A stretch of 64,000 nt of DNA from Prototheca cutis (Eukaryota; Chlorophyta; Trebouxiophyceae; Chlorellales; Chlorellaceae), in assembly GCA_002897115.2 (NCBI GenBank), contig BCIH01000004.1, forward strand, positions 886,064-950,063, given 5' to 3'. Position numbers and translations under genes: made by a program. Below, in pieces: positions 35,538-47,175 of this stretch. How positions within the stretch are numbered: the stretch's first letter is position 1; each line of letters begins with the position of its first letter. Under the pieces are notes generated by a model. That model had not been told where the DNA came from and did not search any database. It saw only the letters and a program-made list of their open reading frames with translations.

Positions 35538-37132
35538 ATGGGTTCTTCCGTGGTGCTGGCTACAGCCGGCTACGACCACACGATCCGGTGGGTTGAGGGG
35601 CGTTGTGGGTGCAGCGGGTGCCCTGGACCCTGCACGAGGGTCTTTGGGCCTGCTTGATGTGCACATGCGACATCGTGCTTTCACGGGATGTGGACTGGAG
35701 AGCCCCAAACCCCACTCTCCACAGGTTCTGGGAGGCCACCAGCGGCATCTGCTATCGCACGCTACAATTTGGGGACTCCCAGGTGAGTAGCTCGCCATTT
35801 TATGACTCTGTGCTCTTCTCAAGAGTTATCATCCGGTAGGATGATGTTAACACACCCTTCCTGTTGCCCTCTGATTGCGGCATGCTTGCTGCCTGTGTTC
35901 CATGAATGCACTCCCCAACCGCCGACTCTCACTTCCCTCTGTTCCCAATACACCCACGAACACACAAATAAAAGGTGAACAAGCTCGAGATTACAGCGGA
36001 CAAGACGCTGATTGCGGCGGCAGGCAACCCCCATGTGCGCGTGTACAGCGTCAACTCCGCCACGCCGCAGCCCGTGCTGAGCTACGACGCGCACACGGCC
36101 AATGTGACTGCGGTGGGGTTTCACCGAGAGAACAAATGGATGTTCACGGGGTCAGAGGATGGCACGGTCAAACTATGGGATCTCCGCGCCCCAGGGTACC
36201 AGCGAGAATTCGAGAGCCGCGCTGCTGTCAACACGGTGGTCATGCACCCGAATCAGGGAGAGCTGATCTCTGGTGTGCAAGGGGGGGGTGGTGGGGGGGG
36301 GGATGGATTGTTATGGGAGTTGCTATGAGAGGGAGCACAGCAGGTGCGACCCAGGCACAGCGGGTACTGCTGGCGAACCAGGAACGGCGGGGTATAGCAT
36401 TTGCGCTGTACCCCCACCCGACCACACCGTACGTCGTCTCCCCACACCCGCAGGCGACCAGAACGGCAACATCCGGGTCTGGGACCTGACTGCTAATGCC
36501 TGCTCCTGCGAGTTGGTCCCGGAACTTAATGTCGGGGTGCGGTCCCTGTCTGTTGCCGTGGACGGCAGCCTGGTTGTCGCTGCCAACAGCAGGTGCTTGT
36601 CATCAGGATTTTGTTGACTCTGTTGTTTTCATGGTGATTGCTATGGCAGGGGCGTAGGGTCTCCATGTGGAAAATGACCCCCGTTCGACGCCATTCAACA
36701 CACACCCCCTCCCCCCCCCTTCCCTGCAACAGTGGGACATGCTATGTGTGGCGTGCGCTGCGCGGCGCCAGCCACTCCACGCACTTCGAGCCGCTGCACA
36801 AGCTCAAGGCCCACTCGGATTACATCCTAAAGTGCGCGCTGAGCCCCGACGTGCGCCAACTGGCGACGACCAGCGCCGACCGAAGCATCAGCCTGTGGAA
36901 CCTGGACGGCTTCACACTGGACCGGACGCTGGCTGGGCACACACGCTGGGTCTGGGACTGCGTGTTCTCTGTCGACGCGGCGTATCTCGTTACGGCCTCC
37001 ACCGACTGCACCGCCCGGCTCTGGGACCTGACCTCGGGCGAAGCCATCCGGGTGTACTCCGGCCACCACAAGGGTGTGGTGGCATGTGCGCTCAACGATT
37101 CGGCCGTCGACGCACGTGACACTGACGGATAG
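35538..37132 (+). CDS. LST8: TOR complex subunit LST8 (WD40 protein)
   Basis: Five exons in phase: 35538-35589, 35724-35781, about 35974-36270, about 36454-36591 and about 36732-37132. The product begins [20 protein letters not shown] and contains WD40 blocks across its whole length: [76 protein letters not shown] and [19 protein letters not shown]. It ends [20 protein letters not shown]. This block order and the C-terminal VxxALND are typical of LST8/GbL, which binds and stabilises the TOR kinase domain in TORC1/2. Length (about 315 residues) matches the family. Nothing looks broken. Confidence 0.93.
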
Positions 37133-37687
37133 CTCCTTCTGTGACTGGACGGGCAATGAATGCACAGGCGCGTGCCCCTGCATGACACTGCTTGTCTCTC
37201 CTTTGCCAGAGAAAAGAGCATGTTGCCTGCTGGGTCAGTCCTGCCCATCCACCATACTGCTGTAGCTCCTTACATCATCACCCATGCCAGGGGCCCGCAT
37301 CCAGAATGCAGTCAGTGCGGGGTTGGGGAGAGGGCATCACCCTCACACGACGCTCCAAACCGACAAGCGGGGGTGCTTGCCCAGCGAGTCACCACAGAAA
37401 TCATGGTCTTGCCATGCAATGTGTCGAGTGAGTAGGGCTTGCTTGGCCCAGCTTCCCTCCTTGCATCGCCATTGAGGGTGTCCGCGTCGGCCCTAGCAGC
37501 ACTGGGGCCCATGGGAGTTGAGCCCAAGCGACGAGGCTCTGGGGCCCAGTCTCGCCACATGGCCCCCATGGCCCTCACGGCCCTCCTGCTGTCTGACGAC
37601 TGCGGCCAGTGGGAAAAGGAACGAGGGCAAGCCCGGTGACAGAATCATTGCATCTCAGCAACTCCTCTGCAACAAACAGGCCGCTCC
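37133..37687. other. Intergenic stretch between convergent genes
   Basis: Contains the 3' regions of LST8 (+) and the PRRC2/MOS1-like gene (-). No gene is supported. Confidence 0.5.
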
Positions 37688-40600
37688 TCACACGTTGGAG
37701 CCGGCGCTGGAAGTGGGCAGCGGACTGCTCACGATTGTGGGCGGGGAGATGGTCCCATCCCGTGCTACCGACTTGTGCTGCTGTTGAGGCTTGGCGCTGG
37801 GGGCCGGTGCCCGAGCGCTGGCGTCGCCACCTGCGGGACCGTTGGTCTCGGCCGCCGCACCACCCTCCGGCCGGCTCCGCATGCGGCGCTGTCGCCCGCC
37901 AGACTTGCCGTGCTGCTTCGCACCTTCCCCGACCACACCGCCCTTGGGACCTGCACCGCGTTGTGCGTGTGTGCTTGCTTGTCTGTTCGTGGAGTGCATG
38001 AATCTTGGCATGCATGCTCATTGGTTCTCCCGATGGCATGGCATGGCCTCATCTATACGGGCACATTCTTGCCAACCCCCACGCAAGCACCGCCATTTTC
38101 CTTGGACACCACGGGCCGCGCTGCATCCCCCTCCCATCTACACACCTGTCTTCTCTGCTGCCCCAGCGCTCGCGGGGGAGCCCTGTTCGGCAGCCTTGTC
38201 AGTCGGGGGCTTGGTACTGACAGCGCCAGGCTTGGCCTTGCGGCGCTGGTTCGAGCGCTTGGAAGCCCCGGGGGCACTGTCGGCACCCTCCTTGGCTGCA
38301 GCACCACTCTGCTTGGCTGCGACTGCGCCCTGCTCAACGGGCTCGGCGTCCTTGCCTGGGCCACGGGCCGCGGGCTTGCCGGGCTTGCCTGCCGCAGGCC
38401 GCGCCGCGGTTGCAGCAGCCGCGCCGCCGTTGGGCACGAGGCCAGAGGCTGTACGCCGAAGCTCCACCACACGCCCGCCAGACTGCGTTGACATGGCCTT
38501 AATCCCGGCCACTGGCAGCGGCTTGGGCTTGGTACCCGCCTGCTGCTGCTGCTGCTGCTGGCCCGGGTGTGCCTCGGCACCGGAACTCTTCTGCTCAGCA
38601 GCAATTGCTTTGCCTGCTTTGCCGCCCCGAGCCTTGTGCGCCTGCTGCTGCTGCTTCCTGCCTCCGCCGGCGGGTGCGGTGCCACAGCCTTCTCCATCCT
38701 GCTGCTGCTGCTGGCTCCCAGACGTCTTCTTGCCGGCACCAGTGCTCGCGACCTCGACCGCAGGGGCAGCGGCACCCCGCCCCGCAGCCCCGCCCACCCC
38801 CTCGCCGCCGCCACGCTGTTGCAGTTTGCGTGCCCGCTCCTGGGCCTTGGCCTTCATGTACGCCGACTGCGCCTCTGCAGTCATGGGCTGCTGCTGCTGT
38901 TGCTCCTGTGCCACCGGCCGCGACTGCTGACCCTCATGCTGCTGCTGCACCTGCTGGGCAACGCGACCCTGGCCACCCTTCTTGCCAGCCTTGGGCCCGC
39001 CAGCCTGTCGCTGCTGCTGCTGCTGTTCTGCCAGACGGGCACCCAGACGCTCGGCGCCCTGGACATCCCGCTGCGGCGGGGCAGGGGCCGCGCTGGCGGC
39101 CGGCTGCTGCGGCGCGTCCTTACCAGCAGCCGCTGCGGGGGGTGCTGGCGAGGGCTGGGGCTGCCACAGAGCGCGCAGCGCAGCATGGTGCTGGCCCTGC
39201 GCGACTGGCAGTCCTCCGGCTGGTGGGAGGTACCCGGGGATGCCCATGCCTGCACCCAGCCCGCCACCCAGGTCAAACCGTGGCGTGGCGTCGACTGGGC
39301 GCCGGCCACCCGCCGCCGCTGCCGCAGCGGCGGCCGCCGTGGCAGCCTGGTACTCTGCCAGTGCCGCCATCTGCGCCTGGGTCAGCATAACCATCTGCTG
39401 TGCCTGTCCTGGAGGCGGCAGCAGCATGCCCCCCGGCCCAGCCACTCCCACGGGTGCAAACCCGAGCTGCTGCTGCTGAAGGTGGTGTCGCTGGTGGTGG
39501 TGGTGAGTTGCTCCCGCTGCTGCCCCTGGAGCTGGCTGCTCGACGCCGGCTTCCGAGATAGGCCCAAGGGCGCCGGGCCCCGCGCTGCGCGTTGCGGGTG
39601 CAGCCGCCGGTGAGGAGATGTGCTGCAGGAAACTGGCTTGGGAGGGCAGCTGCTGCTGCACTGCAGGCGACTCGGGCGTCGGCGCTGCATCCGGAGACTG
39701 AACGGGTGCTGAGCGTGGCGAGACGTCGCCTGCGTGCCGCCGCAGGATTCGTGGTGGCGGCGGCTGCTGCTGCTGCTGCTGCTTGGGCGGCACGGGGCCG
39801 GCCCGCATGGGGCTGGTCACCTCGCCGGAATCATCGGCCACTGCTGCTGTCGGGGCAGCGCTGCCAAGAGCATCTTGCATTGCACCAGCGCCAGCCGGTC
39901 CTGCACCCGCATCGGCGGGCTCGGCGCTGGTCGGCAAGGATGCGGAACCTCGGGTGGCCTGGTGGCTGGCATCGGCCTCGCTGTCTGCCGCAACGGCCTC
40001 GCTGGGTGTGTGCGCTGGCACCTGTGCGGAGGACGATCCGACCGCAGGGACAAAGCCCTCGGGCACCGGGGGGCGCTCGGGCTCGGTGGGCCTGGCAGTC
40101 TCGCGCGGTGGCGGGGGGGGAGGAGGGGGTGGCGGGGGCACCCAACGCTGTGTGGGCACGTAACCCTCGCTGGCCCTAAAGTCCTGCGACTCGGCGGGCA
40201 TGCGCCGGCCGGCGCCGTGGGGGTACCCGTCACCGGGCCCGTACATGCCGCCCTGCTGGGGGCTGGCCCGGTACCCCGGGCCCCACTCGCTGCGGTGGCC
40301 GTAGTCGTCATGGTGGTGCGGCTGGCCCCAGTCGCCGCCGCCGTAGCCGCGGCCATAGTATCCGTCGCGCGGCGGCCGGCCTTCACCTGCGGGGGGTGGT
40401 GCAAACCCGCGCTCGTCGGCCTCCCAATGCCCGCGCTCGCCGGGGTAGTGGTGGGAGTGGTAGCCGTTGCGGCCGTCGGGTCCCCCGCTGCCCAGCACAG
40501 GGAACTGCTGCTCGCGCGCCGCGGCCTCCGCCACGCGCCGGCGCTCCTCGGGAAGGCCCAGCCCACCCCAGGCCGGCGAGGGCCCCGCCGGGATCACGCG

Positions 40601-40831
40601 CGCAGGGCCCGCGGAGCCCGCGCCGTCACCGACACGCTCCGTGCTGGCCTGCTCACCGATGGAAGAAGTGGCCGATGGGGAGGTGGACGGCGGAGGTGCG
40701 CCGCCCGCCCAGCCCACGCCGGTGGCAGACTTGCGTACGAGGTCCACGGATGGATCGTTGCCATTATTCTCCTTGCGCTGTGACGGCAAGTTGACAGGTT
40801 TGGGAGCAGCAACCTTGCCGAGAGAGACCAT
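37688..40831 (-). CDS. PRRC2/MOS1-like protein with BAT2_N domain, 5' end incomplete
   Basis: The large exon reads from RMVSLGKVAAPKPVNLPSQR and ENNGNDPSVDLV...GTGWA-like sequence, the BAT2_N motif shared by animal PRRC2 and plant MOS1 (MODIFIER OF SNC1). A Gly/Tyr/Arg/His-rich region, proline runs and many polyglutamine tracts follow, with a short helix (SAYMKAKAQERARKLQQ). The large exon ends at a GTGTGT donor near 38147. The final exon (37951-37688) joins in phase 1 and encodes PKGGVVGEGAKQHGK...TSSAGSNV. PRRC2 proteins associate with translation and RNA granules; MOS1 affects expression of an immune receptor gene. The first exon, expected to be short, was not found upstream of the TG repeat, so the true ATG lies beyond 40831. 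Antisense frames across this exon are shadows. Confidence 0.78.
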
Positions 40832-40846
40832 GCGCCTCGGCCTTCG

Positions 40847-40848
<2 letters not shown>

Positions 40849-40940
<92 letters not shown>
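40849..40940. repeat. TG dinucleotide microsatellite (about 46 units)
   Basis: A perfect (TG)n tract of 92 bases. On the coding strand of the PRRC2/MOS1-like gene it is (CA)n, placed directly before the acceptor of the large exon. Confidence 0.97.
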
Positions 40941-40941
<1 letters not shown>

Positions 40942-42544
40942 GGGAATGGGTTCGGTGCATGTGGGGGAGTGCAGGTGCAGGTGAAGCAGCTGCCATCGTC
41001 CAGGTATGGGCCTCTGCCCGTCCGCCGCCGGGCGGCCGATGCAGTCCCCCACCGGTCTCAACACCCGTCTGCGATCACGCGGCCCCGCGAACACTGAGCC
41101 CGGCCTCTGCCCGGCAGACAGTCCGTGCCTCCACCCCAGACACAGCAGTATAGGTCCTGGATCACGCACACTGCAGTGGTCCACCAACTGCTCCCACAAA
41201 GGCCTGCCCTCGCCCGCCCACGCCGCTGGGGGCCCTGCCAGCATGCTGCCACGCTTACCTTCCTCCTGGACCCAACATGCTGAAACAATGCACCAGAAAC
41301 ACAAAGTACAAGTGTTGTTCGCCTCACACTGTGGGGCAAGGGGGAAGTAGGGAGTCGGCGAGGTGTGCACCGTGGGCGCTCAGGTCGCTGATCGCCTGGG
41401 CGGACCTGGGCCCGCCTGATCCACGACAACCAACACCTGCATGGCATGCATTGCATGACCATTACGATTGCAAAAAACACAGCCCAATGCATGCCTGGCC
41501 GCTGGTACCTTCCCCGCAGGGGACCCTCACCTGCGCCGGTCCACAGAGCAATCCTGTGGACAACTAGCCCCGCTACTGCACCAGGTGCCCACTCCACAGG
41601 TCGCGTCAATCAATTATGGTCCCAGCTCTAGGACCCTGCGCCGTCCGAGATCATGCCGGGAGCGCAGTGCAGGTAAACTTGGAGAATTCCCCTCACCCCC
41701 CCCCGCATCGAGGCCCCGCCACATTTCCGCCGTGGCCCGACTGGCGTTTTTGAAATAACACGGCTGCAATCACCACGCAGACGCAGCGTTTGCTATAATT
41801 TCAATCAAGCTTGGTATGTCGTTGTCTTGTGCAAAAGCAATGCGGTGCAATCGTGCTGGGCTGTAGTCGTCTCCGTGGTGCTAGGTTTGGACTCTGCCTG
41901 GGCAGGGCCTGACAACCAGCGCTGGACCGTCTCTGGACGAGCCTTTGTGTTCAATGCTGCATTTCATTGCGACATCTTGGAATAGAAATGCATCGGGAGG
42001 TGGGGGGATGTTCATCCCAGGAATGGGCTCGCAGCCGGAGTCGTCGTTCGTTCTCAGGTCTGCAAGATGGCACCAGCGTAGATATCTAGTGGATGCAGCA
42101 GAAAGCATCCCATCACAGAATGCATGTAGAATGTATGGGCAAGCCCAATGATGCAATGGCATTGAGAACTGTTTGCCTGATCACGAAGGGCAGAGCCTGC
42201 TCGTGTGGCTTGCCTGTCCCACAGTATGGGGTACCCAATTGCCATTCAACCCCTGGGAGATACGTTTCGAGGAGGTCAGGTACCCACATATGCGTTTGCT
42301 GGCTGATGTGGGAAGGGCTTGGCATCTTTTGGCGCAAAATGATGGACTTCCTGCTAAATGGTGGCCTGCAGGGTTCTGGGGCTGCAGTGAAGAGATGGTG
42401 ATAAAAGCCTCCAATTCCACATGGCTGGGGGGCCCCCTTGGCGTTCAACAGCAGCCCCATCTTCCCAGCACGCTCATAGCTCGGCGAGCATTCAGAGGGA
42501 ATATTCATTGTGTTTACCTCAATCACCCTGCATCGGGAGTTTTG
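40941..42544. other. Intergenic region between divergent genes
   Basis: Should contain the missing first exon and promoter of the PRRC2/MOS1-like gene (-) and the promoter of the Tim22-like gene (+). Open frames here are short and overlap on both strands; none carries a domain. Confidence 0.45.
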
Positions 42545-43648
42545 ATGGCGAGGGGTCGAGGCCGGCGGAAGGCACCACAGGACGAGGAGGAGGCGGTGCT
42601 GAGCCTTGAGCTCGACAGCAGCTCCCCGGGCCTGGAACCCCGGGATTCCACCAGCACCGATGTATACCATGTGCCATGCAGCTTCAAGGGGCTGACGGCG
42701 GGGGCCAGCGGCGGCGCCCTGGGCATGGTCTTTGGATTTGGTGAGCCGGGCTTTTGTTGACGGTCTGGGGGCCACGGATGGTCTGGGGGCCATGGGTCGG
42801 TCCATTGAAAACCCAGCCACTCACACATGCACAGGCTGAGACCGCCCATGTTTCACCTGCACACGACACTACACAGGTGGCTACTGGTTAAACCACCGGC
42901 TAAAGGGGACGCTCCGTGGATCGCTCGCAGAAGGGTGGTCCTCCGCCAAGGTCCGCAGTCGGTACCCGGTTGCTGGGATTTCCAGCGCCGCCGATGGCAC
43001 AGGAGAGGTGCCAGGGTGGGGATGGCAGCGGAGACTGGCGGCGGCACAGCGCTTTTGGCCCAATTGAAACAATAATATGCCTTTCTCTCCCCTCGATCGC
43101 AGAATTTTGCCATCATGGGCGGTCTCTATGCTGCTGTTGGCTGCTTCATGCAACGCATTCGGCGAAAAGACGACGGTGCGAGGCTTATTGGCTGAAGGAT
43201 GTGCTTGTTTTCGTTGCAGCGGCATCTGTCCTTGTTGCCGCGGCTATGCATATTCTCTTTCTGGAACCCACTGTGTATGTTCCGCCTATTTGCAGCCTGG
43301 AACGGTGCCGCTTCGGGCTGTGCCACGGGCCTGGCCCTCGGCTGGGGCAACGGCCCTCTGGGCGCGCTACAGTCCTGCGCCATGCTCGGTGTGTTCTCCT
43401 ACATCGTGGACGGACTGTCCAAAGTCCAGCCAGCCGCCGCCGCTGACGTGCCACCGCCGAGTGCAGGCTGGGCTCGCACCAGGGAGGAACAGCGACTGGC
43501 GGCCTGGCTGGATGGCGCGGCAGGCGTGGAGCCAGCCGGGTCCCGGAACCTAGATGCAGCGCTGTGGCAGGCAACTCGGCTCGTTCTGGCGCCGGCGGTG
43601 CCACTCGTCACAGCGCTCGCGCCCTGCCGGCGCTGCATCCGTACCTGA
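42545..43648 (+). CDS. Tim17/Tim22/Tim23 family import protein, TIM22-like
   Basis: Four exons join in phase: 42545-42739, about 42877-42948, about 43101-43173 and about 43301-43648. The product is MARGRGRRKAPQDEEE..., then CSFKGLTAGASGGALGMVFG, GGYWLNHRLKGTLRGSLAEG, WSSAKNFAIMGGLYAAVGCF, MQRIRRKDD, and NGAASGCATGLALGWGNGPL. Glycine-rich GxxxG helices and the RxRxKDD...NxxxxGCxTG pattern are those of the Tim17/22/23 family, with four predicted membrane helices. TIM22-type proteins insert carrier proteins into the mitochondrial inner membrane. Plant relatives also act at the chloroplast envelope, so the compartment is open. The Ala/Pro-rich C-terminal extension of about 70 residues is unusual for TIM22. 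Confidence 0.85.
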
Positions 43649-44077
43649 GGTTGTCGACGTTGAGTGTCCATGCATCACGTCAGTTACCGCAGCGCGTCGG
43701 CTATGTAAATCAGGTGTGCTGACAACTGCCCTCCGCATTGTGCTGCTGTAATGCCCCAACTTTATTCACTGCGGTGAGACGGCACTGCAGCAATCGGTCT
43801 TGCGCCCTAACAATCCACGGCGCGTAGGCCTTGCACTGTTTTTCTGCTCGCCACGCAATCGCAGCTGGGCTGATTGCTTCCCAATCAAAAGCACCCGCTG
43901 GTGCCGGATGGTCCCACCTGCTTTCACACATCACGGACGGTTAACAGCTGTGGCAAATGTGCGGCGATTACAGCCGGATCGCAAGGTGGTCCATGCCCAG
44001 GTCCCCGCCCCAGTGCGCGGCCGAGCTTCCAGACACTGGCTGCAATGCCTCATCCACTCCTCGACCGGCCACCAGCT
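43649..44077. other. Intergenic region between convergent genes
   Basis: 3' regions of the Tim22-like (+) and tryptophanyl-tRNA synthetase (-) genes. Nothing else is seen. Confidence 0.5.
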
Positions 44078-46608
44078 TCATCTCCGGCCAGCCGTAGCAG
44101 GGGCTGCCGGAAAGAGGCCAGGCATGGCCCGCACGGCCATGAACGCCTGCACCTGCTCCTCGGTCACCGCGGCGCGGGCCCGCTGGTGCGCGGCGACGAT
44201 GCCCTCCAGCACCTTGACCAGCTCCGCCTTGACTTGTCCAGTGTACATGCGGCCAGCCGCATACTCACGCTCAATCTCGGCCAGACGATCGTCGTCTTCC
44301 AGCAGGAACCGCAGCCACTGGATGGACGTATCCACCTCCAGATTGGCACCTGGAATAACAGTCGTGGGTTTCGAGCGTCGATCCAAAATGAAGGCTTTCG
44401 TGAGTGAGGAGCAGTAGCAACGCAGCGGCCTCAACGCCTTACGCACCGTGCTTCTCGTGCTCCTCCTTGGTGGCACCGCCGCCGCTGAATGCGTACTTCT
44501 TCACCTTGGTCTCAATCTCCTTGGGGGAGTCTGTCACGAAGATGGCCGAGGACGTGCTCGACGCGCTCATCTTTCCAGAGTCACCCTGCAGTGTACAGCA
44601 TCATTGGGTGGGTGGGTTGCCGGGGGGGGGGGATGGTGATCGAGCTCCCTTGCGCGTGCCAGTGCCCTCTGGGTGCTCTCTACGCGACTTTTCACGTCTG
44701 CAGCACCAATCATAGTCACGACATGGCAGTTTCCGGGCAGCTGCCGATCAACCTACCTGGAGTGCGGGGAAGAAGCGGGCCTCGATCAGGGCTGTCTTGT
44801 GGTGGCCCAGACGGGGCGCCACGTCGCGAGTCATGCGGAAGTACGGGTCCTGGTCGATGGCGCACGGCACCAGGCACCTGTGGNNGNGNNGGGGGGGGGG
44901 GGGGGGATGGATGAGTCAACGTGAGGAGGGCCTTCACCTGCATACATGGCAGTCTGCAAACCAGCCGCCTCACCTGATGTCTTTCCGGTTTCCAAACATG
45001 TGCGGGAAGGAGTCTGGGAACGCTGGTGCCGCCTGTGGGGTTTAGTCATGCGGACAGTGAGATGCTGCCGCTGGAGGCAAGCTGTCCTAATGCAGTGCAA
45101 GGCTCCTTGCTGTCCTCTGTGCATGCCTGGCTGCCTGCCTGCCGAGCAGAAGCCCAGCCACTCCAGCCCAGGGCCTCGACCCCCCACCCCCGCGGCCCAC
45201 CTGGGTCGCTGGAAAGGAGATCTTGCCGATGTAATCATCTGACGTCAATCCAAAGATGCCCTTGACCTGATTCATCGTGACACACCTGGCGTGGGGTATG
45301 TGGGTTTGAGAGTAAATATTTGGAGGATCCAGCATGGGTGTACGTGTGAGCTGGGGCGAGTGAATTTCCCTCCAAGTCACCGCACATCTCACCGCTGGAT
45401 GCGGACAATGTTCTTGTAAAACTCCCCGCCTACGTAGTCAAAGTCGGAGAAGAGAAAGGTCTTGGTGATGTCAAAGCCGCAGGCGATGATGTCCTTGGCA
45501 TTCTCTGTGGCCAGGTGGCGGGCCTCCTCCACTGCCATGCCCCTGTGCGATGATGGGATGGGTGGTGCACATGGGTGGTTTTGAAAAACCAGGGGGGCCT
45601 CAACAGCACCCTGCCTGCCCGCAATGGCCAACAATGCCATGGGCCTACTTCCACAGGAACTTCTCGTCGTCGGTCAACTGGATGACCAGTGGCACCTGCG
45701 AGGCAATTGGAAAGTGAGGCACAGGGTGTGAGTGAAAGTCGTCTGTGCCCCCCTCAACCAGCTGTGCGCCATCAGCAAGGAGTCCCATTGGAGCACGCAT
45801 ATGCCAAGAGCAAACAAAAGGTCCAGTCATTGCCCTTTCCACTGCAATACCCATCCAGGTAATACCCCACCCGACACCCGAATTCGCACATCAAATGCAT
45901 CCTGGAGCCACTTGGTGAAGAGGAAGGGGATGAGATGGCCGAGATGGAGCGCATCGCTCGAGGGACCCTGCAGAACCATGGAGGGATCTCAGCTGTCGGG
46001 ACAAGGCACCCACAAGTGAGTGCCCTGCTGTGTGGCCCTCCCACCACCCAGCCTGATCGGGAACCCACGTCTACGCACTTACCCGGCCTGTGTACAGGTA
46101 GAATGGCTCCCCCTTCTCATAGGCGTCCAGGATGTCCTCCAGATCCCTGCATGTGCAGAGTGGTGGATCAGGACGTGAACGTCCAATATGGCAGGGGTTG
46201 AGCACAGTTGCGAACAAACTTGGAGGCTGCAACCCCCAAAGGTCATGAATCTCCCCAGACCACGCCACCCACCTACCCACCGCACCTGTGTGCAAAGAAG
46301 ATCCCCCTGCGCAGGAAGCGGTGCGCCTTTTTGCCCGTCAGCCTTTCGATGCGCGCCACGAGCTCCGGCTCTATTGCCTTGCACCCAAACTGCTCCAGCA
46401 GCTTGTTGTAATTGATCGTGCCATCCCCTGCCGCCTCCACGTCCCACGGTGTGACCACCTGCGCAAGGTGGCATCGATTTTCAGACGCTCACCCATTGCA
46501 TGCTTCCAAACCCACAGAATTGCCATACATTTGCAATACATGCACGAGGGCCCGCACCTGCTCCTTCTCGGCCGTGTCCACAGCGGGCTGGGCCTCCTGG
46601 TCGCTCAT
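44078..46608 (-). CDS. Tryptophanyl-tRNA synthetase, cytosolic type
   Basis: About ten exons from ATG 46608 ([17 protein letters not shown]) to the stop at 44078. Motifs in order: [61 protein letters not shown] with the class I HIGH-type [101 protein letters not shown] (the KMSKS-type loop); KKYAFSGGG; and [20 protein letters not shown] with [10 protein letters not shown]. This is the eukaryotic TrpRS that charges tRNA-Trp for cytosolic translation. It lacks an N-terminal WHEP domain and any targeting peptide, so a separate organellar enzyme should exist elsewhere. N bases at 44884-44890 lie in an intron. Confidence 0.95.
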
Positions 46609-47175
46609 GCTCGGCCCAGGCAGGAACACCGATCACTCCCTCCCCCTGTGCCCTTGACGAAGGTTCGCCTGTTCCTCACACAGTACAGTACTGCAACGTA
46701 CCGAATTGTATATGGGGATCAAGACTCTAAACTGTGCGACTGCGCCTCACCATGTTCCGGCCGAGCTTCCGCGTACATTTTTGTTTGCAAGAGCTCGCGC
46801 TCGAGGGCGGCTGACGGGTCTCCTCCCCCCATGGGTTCCCATGCATTCCATTTCCACAATCTGATCCTCCCAGGCGCTGCCGTGCCGCAAACACTCAATG
46901 AAATACAGAACCGAATAAGAGGGTAACACTGGAAAACTGGGCCTCGGGCCCCATCACAGACTCCCGCCACCCGGCAGCGCCCAAACATCACCGGCGGCCA
47001 AAACATCGCCGCTATTACCACACCGGCTCTCTCGTTGCGCGGCAGATCTCGCCGCCATCATGCTGCATGTGCGGGGGTTCAGTGGGGCCGCTTGGTATGC
47101 AATCGGATTCCAGACTTTGCGTATTCGGGACCACCAATCCCAGCAGGCAGCAGCATGCAGAGATGCCACGGCAGC
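46609..47175. other. Intergenic region
   Basis: Promoter side of the tryptophanyl-tRNA synthetase gene and 3' side of the first bZIP gene. No gene is supported. Confidence 0.5.

Noticed and set aside
38567..40783. Several plus-strand frames of 270-380 codons
   Set aside because: They are antisense shadows of the repeat-rich PRRC2/MOS1-like exon; the poly-Leu and poly-Cys runs are the reverse reading of CAG repeats.
40851..40996. HTHTHT N-terminal extension of the PRRC2/MOS1-like frame
   Set aside because: It is the translated TG microsatellite; an acceptor AG after it and the start of family similarity show it is intronic.
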